From: Bradysia coprophila
Lineage: Eukaryota; Arthropoda; Insecta; Diptera; Sciaridae
Direction: 5' to 3'
Length of the DNA: 64,000 nt
Assembly (NCBI RefSeq): GCF_014529535.1
Contig: NW_023503374.1
Coordinates: forward strand, 6,696,001-6,760,000
The translations under genes and the position numbers were made by a program. This document shows positions 36,087-46,923 of this stretch, in pieces; positions within the stretch are counted from its first letter, which is position 1; each line of letters starts with the position of its first letter. The notes under the pieces were generated by a model, which saw only the letters and a list, made by a program, of their open reading frames with translations, made no database searches and was not told where the DNA came from.

Positions 36087-36209
36087 CAGTGAACGACATC
36101 TCAAATGTCTCACTGTCATTTTTTCAGAGAATGTCATTGTGAATTTGCAATGACACAATAAAATTCTCAGAATAATTTGACAGTGAGACATTTGAGATTT
36201 CGTTCACTG
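36087..36209. mobile_element. TA-flanked foldback MITE (Tc1/mariner-like)
   Basis: CAGTGAACGACATCTCAAAT at the left and its near-perfect complement at the right (ending 36209) form arms of about 55 bp. The dinucleotide TA borders both ends (36085-36086 and 36210-36211), the target site of Tc1/mariner elements. Noncoding. Inserted into the right TIR of the larger 35062-36278 element. Confidence 0.65.
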
Positions 36210-36785
36210 TACGAAATGATCACCTCGAAATTCGCTATCAATAGCACTATAAACGTTCAAAAGCAAAAATGGTGTCCGATTAAAAAAAATCACGGAAAGT
36301 GAATTTGATTTGGTCTTCCGTTCATACATGTCTCGCAGGTAATGTTTCGTCACAAGGGTTAAAATGTTTGCTGAGCCCAATTTGGGGTACTCCCCAAATA
36401 ATTCAATAAAATAGGAATCACTAGCAAGCAAGAGTAGAAAAAATGTCACAACCTAATCAATTAAATCTCTGAAATTTTCTCAAAATTCCCATCGGGATCT
36501 TTTTTGAGAAAATCTTTTCTTACATTTTCGAGAATTTTTTTAAATAAAATTTAAATATTTATGAAGAAAGGGCTGTGGATCATACTAATACAACAAAATA
36601 AAAGAAATGATAATATCACTGCGTCACGAAAAAGATCACTCATTTTTATGTTAAACATATTCAACATGTGAGGCAATGCTCAGGTTATTTTCATTTTCAA
36701 ATGAATTCTTTAACTAAATCAGTTCCTACCGAAAATTCGAATTAAAACGGATTTTTAAATTTTCTGATTAGAATTTTTTGGTAAT

Positions 36786-36983
36786 AAGAGAGATTGCGAT
36801 TTCTTATAATTATAAGTACACTCGCGGAATTTTGAAAACCAACACATTTTCTGTTTCGTGTTTTTTTTGTGAATTTTGCAAGGATTTTTATATGGCGAAA
36901 TCAGACACTCAAGTAAAACACAGAAACAGAAAATGTGTCGGCCTTCAAAATTCCGTGTGTGTAAAAACCACAATCTCCTCAAT
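36786..36983. repeat. Foldback repeat
   Basis: CCAACACATTTTCTGTTTC (about 36839) is matched by GAAACAGAAAATGTGTCGG (about 36922), with flanking blocks CGCGGAATTTTGAA / TTCAAAATTCCG and GAGATTGCGATTT / AAACCACAATCTC. Nearly the whole 198 bp folds back. No TSD recognised. Confidence 0.65.
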
Positions 36984-38728
36984 AATATCAGAGAAGTTTC
37001 TTGTCAAATTTTTATAGAGGATTTTTTCGCCTTTTTTTAGGTATGATGGCCATTTTTAGGATTGTCGTCAAATTGTTGTCGTTCTTTTAAAGAATTTTCA
37101 ACGGATTCTTTCTCGTCCCATGTTGGATATTTAAAAAAATGTAGAAACTTTTTATACAAAATTCTAAATTGTTTTAATAAATTCTCTTGATTTTCTAGTT
37201 GAATATTTTCTAAAATTTCTTTAAAAAAAAAATTGAGAAAATTCGAAGAAAATTCTAGAAAATATTTTCTTAAAAACATGCCCTGAGGATAAATTAATTT
37301 TTTATGTAAAACTCACCTTATCATTCACCAATATATTTGTTTAACAGATAACTTAATTAAGAGGGTAAAAGCTGAACAAAAGCTTTATGAATTTTATTAT
37401 AGAAAGGCAATTTAAATTAATTTAAATTAAATTAAATTAAAATTATAAATTGTTACTTCATTGGCAAGATTTATAAAATGTAAGAACAAGGTTAGACGCT
37501 GCAACATTGAACAAATATAGCGTGTGAATTTGAAATAAAAGTAAAGATTACAATTTTACAATTTTTTTTTGTTAATAATTTTTATTAATTTTTAAAACAA
37601 TAAAAACTCTCAATCATGAGATTGATTACCGAGTGAATACAATTTTCGCAAAAAGAAACTGCAATTAATTTCAATATTTAAATATTTCGATTATGCAATT
37701 GCTTCCAGTGAAATGGAACAATAGTTTTCAGATTGAATAAACTAAAAACAATTATGCTTTGAATTAGTTCAATCTGAAAAGAAACCACATTGACGTCAAA
37801 TTGCGGAAGTGATTTTATAAATATAAAAAAATTCTCCTCAAAAATGTGGTTCTACGCAGCATACAGAATACAAATAATATAACGAGGAATATAAATAATA
37901 AAAAAATTGGAAAAATATTTATTATGACGAATTTATTGTATGTTCAACACTCACGTATGGTTTTTGATTCATTTCGGCTGTCACTCCATTATTGTATAAG
38001 GGTTTGTGTTAAAATATCTGCAAACAAACAAACAACAACAAAAAAATAAAATTTACCCCACAGTTTATATTGGCTAACAATATTATACTGACAGATTGCT
38101 TTTGATGATGATATGGAATTCTATATAAAGATATATAGAGAGGAAGGAGGGTACACACCAAATCTATATAATCGCAATGGGGCCTCAACGAATATATGAT
38201 ATGTATTGGCACAGCAATGTGTTGTCAGGTAAATTGTCAACTCGGTTTTTGGTATAATATGGTAAAATTGATTTCAAGTGTCTCAAGTGTTGAATGTTTA
38301 TGCTATGGAGTTTTGATTATTATTATGTTCGGATGATATTTAGACGTGTTTTGGGTGGTGGCGTTAACAGATATAATTGCGTTCAATTAATTGAGAGGTG
38401 ATTAGGATATCGAATACATAATTGATGAATAATTGGAATTAATGTTCCGACATTAATGGCAAAAAAACAGTTTTAAGGAAAGGCAGAAATATTTTATGAG
38501 AGGAAAAGACTGGTGAACAGATTTATTTCAAAATTTAGCAATCGCTAGAATTATCTCCTAAAAATATATGTTCATAAAAAGTCATAAGAAATGTTCATTT
38601 GTCGTAATTTCTTTGCACAAACGAATTTTCTTGTTGTCAAGACGTAATACCTATCAATTAAGCATTAAAATCTTTAAAACTGGAATTCATCAATGATTTT
38701 ATAAAAAGCGTTTTCTTATTCATTGACG

Positions 38729-38791
38729 ATGGACTTCTTAAGACTTGTGAAATTTCGTGGAATGGAGTTATTTAGCGTGGTAGGACTGTTG
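38729..38791 (+). other. Weak candidate first coding exon
   Basis: An ATG opens 21 codons (MDFLRLVKFRGMELFSVVGL and one Leu) and runs straight into a textbook donor GGTAAGTATT. The peptide is mildly hydrophobic, as in a short signal sequence. No second exon was found and chance occurrence is likely. Confidence 0.12.
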
Positions 38792-41700
38792 GTAAGTATT
38801 TAAAATTAATCTTAAATATAGGAAATTTAGTGAATTTTGAATGAATTTCTGAATAAATTATTCGTCGGGGAATCCACAGAAAATAAATGCAAGCGAAAAA
38901 AAATTAGTTGCAGGTCAGGCGTTCTTTTGAATTTATTACTTCAGTTGCAATGCAGTTTTCAAAAAATAATCGCCTCTCATATAAATACCTTAAAATAATG
39001 CAAACAATGGACTAAATAAACATGAAAACGAATAGAAAATTAAAAAATGTTTTCAAAAGAAATATCTCAATTTCTAATGAAGTTTTTTATTTTCAATTTA
39101 AATCAAGAGCAATTTTCGAGAGGAATGATTGACACAATTTAATCACAAGATTGTCCCTTTGTCAATCATTGAATAAAGCTAAATTAAAATTCGAAAAATT
39201 AAAACTAAGTTTTTTTCCTATTTTAATCGCCTATTGAATTCCCTGCATAGATCTCTCGCAAACGTTATTAGGGACATTTGCTATTATATATTTTATCTTT
39301 TATGTTTTATAAAAAATTCAGTAAATTTTGGCTCATATTCGTAGATAAAAATGGAATTTGTTAAATAAAAAGTAATGTAATTCAATGCAATATCTGAATT
39401 CAAAGAACGACAGCAAATTTTAATGGAAACAAAAAATGAATACAACAGACTGTTCCAAATTATTTGACTACTTTTCGTCACTTCTTTGAATTTCCTTTTT
39501 AATTTCAATGCACAAAGTATGATTTAGTCACTATGTCATATCAGAATTTTCTAAAAACAAAATTAATTTCCTAACTGAGAATTCAATAAAATCAAATTCA
39601 ATATAAGCTCAAATCGTTAAAATTCAAATAAATCTTCGTAAAAAAAGAGATCGAAATATTATTTTAAATTAAAGAGTTACCTCTCTGTGACAGAGCGAAT
39701 CGGCGTTGGTGCAATTAAAACACTTTCACACTTTACACGACAACAAAGTGTCATCAAATTAACCAAAAGAAACAAATTAAAAAATCGTTTCAAAAAATAT
39801 TACTAAAAAAATGTTCCCAAAAAACTATAAACCAACAACTATTCTCGTTTAATAATGAAAAGTCAAACACTTCCAACAGCCACGAGATCCTGTCTCGTAC
39901 TGATTGAAAATGATAAACATCCCCATGGTAGTACGATTTTCCAAGAAAATCGTTTTTCGGTGGGGTGATTTTAGGGATGGTATTACGTTTAGGTGGGATA
40001 CAATTGGTTTTCCTGGTGGGGATGGCACGGTTACGGAGAAATGTGCTGGCGAAATTTTTCATATGGATTTTCGTAGCAAAGACAATTTTATACGCTGCTC
40101 TGGTGTATCAACAGGTTTTCATGGTTGTGGGGTGTTGAAGATGGATGGTGTAATATTACAAGAAAAGGGGACATTTTATTAGATAATTCAATTTAATGTG
40201 AAAAAGGGATATGCCAAGCATGAAGCACGTGATGATTGAGAGATTATTACTTTAATCTGTGTGGAGTAAATAAATACGAATGAAAGTCGGAATTTCTACC
40301 ACATTTCGAGCTATTTGAGTGTTCATATTTTTGGTTTTTCTGGATGAGTTAGTCATCAGTAATGCTTACTCACTGAAAGCTCACACGAAAATCTCGTTTA
40401 TATTATTGTATCCACTATTGACGGTTGCTTGGAATTTCTTTCGTACACTTTTTGGTATTAATCCTAATCTCGATTTTTTTTCTCGAACTCTCCTAAGTCT
40501 ACGGTCCGGATGAGGAGTCTACACACTTAAAAACCATTTATTATTAGGGTTTCTTCAACTCTTTGATCGTATTTCAAGTTACTTTCGATAAGCCGTTCTC
40601 TCAGTTGTTGATTCAAATTCGTACATAAATGTTTTTTTTGAGAAGTACCCAACGAATTTCGAATCATACATTTGTTTTTATGAAACGTTAGAGGTCTCAA
40701 TATCGAAATTTTAATACCGGCTAGTTAATGGGTTAGAAGATCACATCTGCTAAGAACTAAGGAGACGCATTTTCGCTATCATCGAAGCCTACTCTGATTC
40801 ATAAATGTGTACGGCTTTCCTGTGGGTTTCCGACCTCATTCGAAAAGTAAACAAATGTTCTTCTTTCAAGTATAAATAAAACCGGAACGCATTCATCGCA
40901 TTAACATTTACGATCAAGCCCAAAGCTTATGCGATTTTGCAAAATATGGTCGGTAAATGAACTTTCATGTAATTTGTGGATACGCGTAAAATTTCAACAA
41001 CAAAAATTGTTGAGAAACTGAAATCTCAGAAGCTTTAATTTGAAAGTTTTACTAATTAGAAATAACGAGTCGGAAGGTGAAGTTCCGGAAAATTTTATCA
41101 TGAATATTTTAACAAGACTTACTTAGGTAAGATAACTTTCCGTAATGTGAGAAAGGTAAATCAACTCAGATTCGGCGAAGGAAGATTCCGAGTAGCCCTG
41201 GCCTTGGGTTTATCTTTTGCGATTACATAGATAGTAAGTAGTAAGGGAACAATAGCTATTTGCGTATCTATTTTAGAAGTGTGGAATACACACAAAAGTT
41301 TCGAAATGTGACTGTCCCAAACAAATACGTTGTGCAATTTTACATGCATAGACTGTAAGACTTGTAAGACTGTTGACTATGGAACCACTTTGAATTTCGC
41401 AAAAGTTTTACATATAATTGCGTCCCATATACCATTGATTTTTCGTGTAGAGTAAAATTTAGAATGTCAACTTACGAAGTTTACGTGGACTTTCGAGTTC
41501 AACCAATCATCAGAGAGCAGAATTTTTTACAAAATTGAAAATATTTTGCATACTGGAGAACCGCCTTTTCTGACTACGATAGTTTGATCAGATATTGTAC
41601 TACTCGGCGAAGGCATTAGGAAAACGTGCGGAATTGAAAGTCAGGAATAGCCAAAAATTCGTCGTTATTGTAAACATACTATAACTTAACTCATGCTCTC

Positions 41701-43863
41701 GACGTTAATGACTGCATCAACGGAAAAATCTATTGAAGTATAAGCTAAAAAGAAACGGACCGCCAGGAAATGGTCAAACGCCGAAAATCAAGTAATTTCG
41801 GAGTATCTGTCAGAAACACTTACAATGGGAGCGTGCTTGCAGACATTTGGGTACGAAAAACAGGTCAAATTAAAAGTTATGCCATTTTAGTGACAATAAT
41901 AATTTTTACTGCCTGTCTCATGCGAAAGTTGAACATTACACAGCAATATGCCCCCAGTGACAATTATCCGTTGCATGTGAAATATTTTTATTTTTCGTGA
42001 ATTTTTATGTGAACTCAGAATACATTGAATGAGGCTACGTAATTTATTAATTCGGAAATAATTCTATGACAAAAGCAAAGTCACTCATGTGTTTTTAAAT
42101 AGGTTTTTCGTCACATGTGAACTCTACACTTATCGAAGAGACAGTTACCGAAGCTTGTTGCTCAAAAAGACACTTGGGATTTTGCTTTTATCGCCAAATT
42201 GTTACCTAATATAATGAATTCACAGCATCCAATTTAACCTAATATAACTTGGTTACATACTCAAGGTGCGCTCGTAAGGCAGATTTTACAAAGCTGTCAA
42301 CATTTTACGAAATTTTCCAAAGTTTTACGAATATGATAAAAAGGTCGTACCAGATGAGGTCAATTTTTACAAAGAAATTACGGGACATCTGCACTTACGA
42401 ACGTATTTTACGAATACGCGGGGATTTGGACTTACCCCTAATAATTGTACTGGTAAATATGCTTGCCCTGCTTAATATTTAATATTATGATTGCCCTACT
42501 TCTTAATTAACATTTTTTTCACCTATTAAACGAAATAGTAAAAAAAAACAGGTAAATCAAATGAAATAATCATGAAAAGAACAATAAAACGACACCCACC
42601 AACAACTTATGTAGCTGAACAGTTCAGTTATTATTCCATCACTTACACATATTCCTTCGTTAACCTTCAAATGCAGCATCCGGTAGCGATAGGTGTTGAG
42701 CTCAAATCTAATTCACAGTTCATCCCATCCCATCTATCGAATTCAAACCATTTACCATCGAATATCAAACGATACCGTAAGGCTTTCACATTCCCACAGA
42801 TTCATTTTCAACGATTTTCCCCACATGTCTAACGTCATTTCCGACATTATAACGCAGAAGGAAAAAATTTTCTGTCTTTTCTTTGATGATTAATTTTTGA
42901 TGTATGAATATTCAAAGGGCCATTTCAACTAGCCATTGTTGGGTCGGAAATGAAGATAATAATCAGTAGCTTTTACCAACTTTGAATGTTAGAAAATTGA
43001 TGCCACTCAAGTGCCATAAGCACACACACATTTTATAATTTGTTTTGTATATATGTGAAAGGAAAACGATATTTTATAATGGTGGCGATAAGTACGGGTC
43101 ATCTCGTAATTTTTCTATATTATACGAACCAACGCACATTCGAAATCTATATGCATAACGAACCGATTTTAATTGTGCTGACAAATAAAATAAAGGGAAA
43201 ATCTGAATATAATATCCAGCGAATGGCTATTGTATTGTTTCAATGCTAAATGGAAGAGATTGTGGAAGATGATTTTTTGTTTTATTTATTTTTTTCCACC
43301 TCGATCCCAGTCAGCGTCTTGTTTAGCTTACGAATTTTTTTGCTATATCGAAATATTCTTATCACATCATGTTTATCGGTAATTTTGGTAGTCTTACGGT
43401 ATACAGAATCGTGTTTCTACGTGTATTGAGGTAATTCAATGGAAACTTTTCTGATAAACTCACTGGGATTTTTTTTTCTTCGTCATTTTCTTTCTCTGCA
43501 ATGATAGCATTTATTGTGAGGGAACGTTTATGATTAAGACGGAAGAAGACGTAGAAAAAAATTGTTTTGGAGAACATTAAAGCGCAATAGTTCGTCATTT
43601 CTTTTTACATAACAAAAATTAAGTATGCTGGTGCTGATATAACTACGATCTGAAATTATAAAGCACACACATATCTTCCCTTTCGAATACATATAAATAG
43701 AAAATTTAATTTTCTCACGAACTTGATCTGGAATTCTATAATAACTGCCAGGAATTCTTAAATGAAATAGTCCTTTACCAGCTATAAGTAGGTGTGTATA
43801 CTAGTATACTATACACACAATCTATACTTTCCATTCGTATTACATTACCATCGCGTTCTTGTG

Positions 43864-43865
<2 letters not shown>

Positions 43866-43895
<30 letters not shown>
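43866..43895. repeat. (TA)n microsatellite
   Basis: An uninterrupted alternation of T and A over about 30 bp. Confidence 0.85.
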
Positions 43896-43899
<4 letters not shown>

Positions 43900-45046
43900 T
43901 ATGCTCTTATTGTGGGTGACGAAGGCAAATTGTGTGTGGTATTGAAGGAATGAATATTGTGGGTAAATAATTTAGTCGTCGATGATGAATTTTCCATCAT
44001 AGGTACTTAATACTTTGACTTTGGTAGATGTACGGAAAAATCGTTCTCTATTGTCTCATTCCTTTTCTTAATACCATTGAGACTTCCATTTATTTATTTT
44101 TTTTCCGCATTTTTTCTCTTTTACTTTTATGCCGATTAACAGTGGTAATAGCTTCAATAGAAATTTATTTTCTTCGACAAAACCGAACAATTTTCTTAAT
44201 TACAAAAATTACTTGCATCGACATGAACGCATTAATTTTATGTCTTTGGATATCTGTAGAAAGATCTGTCTTTGAAAGATGCGAGTGCGGCGAATTAAAA
44301 TCCATTCTTTAAAATTCTTAAGAAAGACGAGCATTTTTCGTTCCATACACAAAATGCAGTGGGCTATTAAGCTGATTTCGAAAATGTTGAAACAAGTGAT
44401 CACCTGGAAACATCTCATACCACCTGTTATCAACAACGACGAAAAAATAAGCAACGTGATCTGTTAGATCGCAAAATGTATGTTAAAACTATAGTGCAAT
44501 GAAAGATTTTGTATTATGCACCAGGCGATACTTTGAACAAAAAGAAGTAACAGATTTACTGATAAAAGAAAAATGACGAGAAATTCTTTCTTATTTTTTC
44601 TGTGGCTTAGATTTCGTATGAGTCTTCGGGTTGCCAGTAGCCATAGCAGCTTGTTTTTTTATTATAAAAAGAAAATCCCTGAACATTTGACTTGAGTTAA
44701 AGAGGATTGAAAATTAATTAACAGTTCATTATTGAGGATTGTTGTTGAATAAGTATTAAGTGAATTTAATGGGATCTTTCAATTTCCACTTTACTGAACC
44801 AAACAAATTCATATTAAAGATACGATTTTTCCGATTTTGATTTAATTTTCCTAATAATGCATTCGATAAAAGGACAGTTTCCTGACTAGAGACTTTTGGT
44901 TAGCCTTGTCTCGAGTAACGAATGCATGGTAATTTACTACTGATTTTGTCCTTCAAAAAACAATATATTTTTCATGTGTCGGGGCCGAAAATGAGGCAGT
45001 TTTGAGATTTTTCTCTGGTTTTCGACCCCTTACATGAATTTTTTTT

Positions 45047-45146
45047 TGTGTATCTGTTTTGGACGATTGATTTTAGGCACTTTCGCATGTAGCAACTGAC
45101 GAAATTGTCTAAAAACAATCGTCCAAAACAGATGCACAAATAACTA
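45047..45146. repeat. Foldback repeat
   Basis: GTATCTGTTTTGGACGATTG (about 45050) matches the complement of CAATCGTCCAAAACAGATGC (about 45116). The loop is about 45 bases. An adjacent hairpin pairs CATGTGTCGGGGCCGAAAA (about 44973) with TTTTCGACCCCTTACATG. Confidence 0.6.
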
Positions 45147-45504
45147 TTTAATTCAATTTGCAAATGGTACCCTCAGCAAAGAAATACTTTATGAACGACC
45201 TATCGAAAATCAAAACGAATATTTTCGAAAATGGTTTCACAAGAGATCGACAACTAAACTGAAACTCATGGCTGATAAAATTAATAATGAATCAGGATCT
45301 AAATTGATTGTTTTAAACTCTTTTAATTATTAAGAAATTTAGCAATTATGTAATGTGTTTTAAGTGACACAGCTCTCCGATTTACTCAATATTTTGGATT
45401 TCACATTAATTGAAATTAGTGACATTTGTCCAGAGACTAGTTCTGTGAAAACATTGTGTAACAGTTTGACTAAATGTATTATAGAGACTATGTTCAATAA
45501 AACA

Positions 45505-45710
45505 ATTCCTTAAATTTAAATTTTCCTGTATTTTTCCGAATTTTCCTATAATTTCCAATTTTTTCTCAATTTCCCAAATTTTCCTAAATTTTTCCAAAAA
45601 TTTAAGGAAAATATGTGAAATTTAAACATAATATGGAAAACAAGTAGTTTTCCATATTTTTTTTGGAAAATGTAAAAAAATTCGAAAAAATTTGGAAAAA
45701 TGTAGAAAAA
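45505..45710. repeat. Degenerate TTTTCC / GGAAAA array forming a large palindrome
   Basis: The left half (to about 45600) repeats ATTTTCCnA-type units about every 10-12 bp; the right half repeats GGAAAA-type units, the complement. It directly abuts the element at 45712. The central part pairs TTTTCC with GGAAAA many times over. Confidence 0.5.
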
Positions 45711-45711
45711 T

Positions 45712-46212
45712 CGAGGGGTGACGCACTTCCATTTAATCCATTAAATCCATTTAATCCATTTAATCCATTTAATCCATTTAATCCATTTATTTAATCAAAA
45801 AAAAAATTTAGTTTTACCGAAATAATTAGGCTACCCACCTGAAAAATTTGTAAAGTAATTGCGAAAAATAGATTTGCACGATCCCCAGCTCGTTTAAGTA
45901 CTCGTGAGGTATAGGAAATTTTTTTTTGTTAAAAATGGTATTAAATTTTTTTAATCCATTTAATCCACTTTACATCAAAAACTACTAAAAGTGGATTTTT
46001 TCGCTTTTTAACATTGTAGTATGAGTTGTAGTAAGTGGTTCGATCAAAATCAACAATTTTTGAGACTTTTACAGTATTTGGTAAAATGAAGTTTTTTCCT
46101 ATTTAATCCATTTAATCCAATTTTTATTCCATTAAATCCATTTAATCCATTTAATCCATTTAATCCATTTAATCCATTTAATCCATTTAATCTAGAAGTG
46201 AGTCACCCCTCG
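45712..46212. mobile_element. 501-bp inverted-repeat element with TTTAATCCA minisatellites at both ends
   Basis: Ends CGAGGGGTGACGCACTTC (45712) and the complement of CGAGGGGTGACTCACTTC (ending 46212) are 18-bp TIRs with one mismatch. Directly inside both TIRs lie arrays of the 9-bp unit TTTAATCCA (about 45730-45790 and 46100-46190), in the same orientation at both ends. The middle is about 300 bp of noncoding sequence with a few more units. No clear TSD. Superfamily undetermined. Confidence 0.7.
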
Positions 46213-46547
46213 GGATTTCTGGTGCAACATTCTAGAAGTACTACCCAAAATTGTTTTTGTTTGCTTTTATGATAACACGATAACTCGAGTAATTATCAGA
46301 AACCGCAGATGTGAAAATACTTTTTAACATTTCATTCGGTCTTACATAGTTTAGAAAAGAGAGTGTTAAAGGTAAGTGCACGTATGGATTTACATAAGGT
46401 ATTAAGTGTTTTCTGATGCTTTCGACCAGTAGCTTAGTTCATGTGGTTAACTTCGAAGATTAGACTATGAATACAAGATCTAAGACAATTTTTACAGTAA
46501 ATTGTATTTAAAAAAAAAATCCCTGCTTATGAAAGAATGAATATTTG

Positions 46548-46595
46548 AACGAGTGTGAACTTTACGACCAGTGCGAGGGTCGTAATTCACACGAG
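46548..46595. repeat. Short hairpin
   Basis: CGAGTGTGAACTTTACGACC is followed after a few bases by GGTCGTAATTCACACGAG, its near complement, upstream of the hAT element. Confidence 0.45.
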
Positions 46596-46923
46596 TTCTC
46601 GCACGAGTTTCATGTACTTAAGAGGTAGGCAAGAAATGCCAAAATACGCGGTTTTTAGTAGACAATATAAGAAACTCATATTCAGAGGCGCCGACTTGTG
46701 TTTTCACCATGGGGGGCAAAATTATTATTTATTATTTAACTTAGACCAAGTCAATTAGGACCTTGTTTTGCTAAATTTGAACGACCTGAAGTCAAGTCCA
46801 ACTACTCGGTAAGAAATCATCGACTCTAGACATCAAACTAATATGGGTAGTTGCAAGATCTAATAAGAAACAAAAAAAATTTCAGAAAAAGTTTTTAATT
46901 TAGAAAACTTAAAAAAAAAACGT

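Larger units (their letters stand above)
35062..36278. mobile_element. About 1.2 kb inverted-repeat element carrying nested foldbacks
   Basis: Left end CGGACAGACCATTTTTG (35062) and right end CAAAAATGGTGTCCG (ending 36278) are inverted. Matching continues inwards: AATTTCGAGGTGATCAT (35098) with ATGATCACCTCGAAATT (36216), and GAACTTTTTTTTAAACGACC (35123) with the stretch before 36081. On the right side the TIR is split by the TA-flanked element at 36087-36209. Another foldback (35164-35389) lies just inside the left TIR. No coding sequence. Confidence 0.65.
36984..45046. other. Intergenic, mostly no supported feature
   Basis: AT-rich sequence. Two weak points are listed separately: an ATG frame followed by a good splice donor at 38729-38791 and a locally G-rich stretch at about 39900-40150. 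A (TA)n microsatellite is at 43866-43895 and a short hairpin at about 44972-45038. No domain-bearing frame was found. Confidence 0.45.

Noticed and set aside
29772..37285. AAAAACATGCCCTGA occurring near 29771 and 37272
   Set aside because: A single 15-bp coincidence without extended similarity around it.
44028..44312. 94-codon hydrophobic plus-strand frame
   Set aside because: Typical of T-rich DNA read as Phe/Leu/Ile; no conserved motif, start context or splice partner.
45728..46190. Regularly spaced TTTAATCCA repeats that look like an array with spacers
   Set aside because: The units are head-to-tail without spacers and lie within a TIR-bounded element in a eukaryotic genome; not a CRISPR array.
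45712..46212. Assignment of the TTTAATCCA element to hAT
   Set aside because: The flanks (GAAAAATC and GGGATTTC) match at only about half of the positions, so no 8-bp TSD can be claimed.
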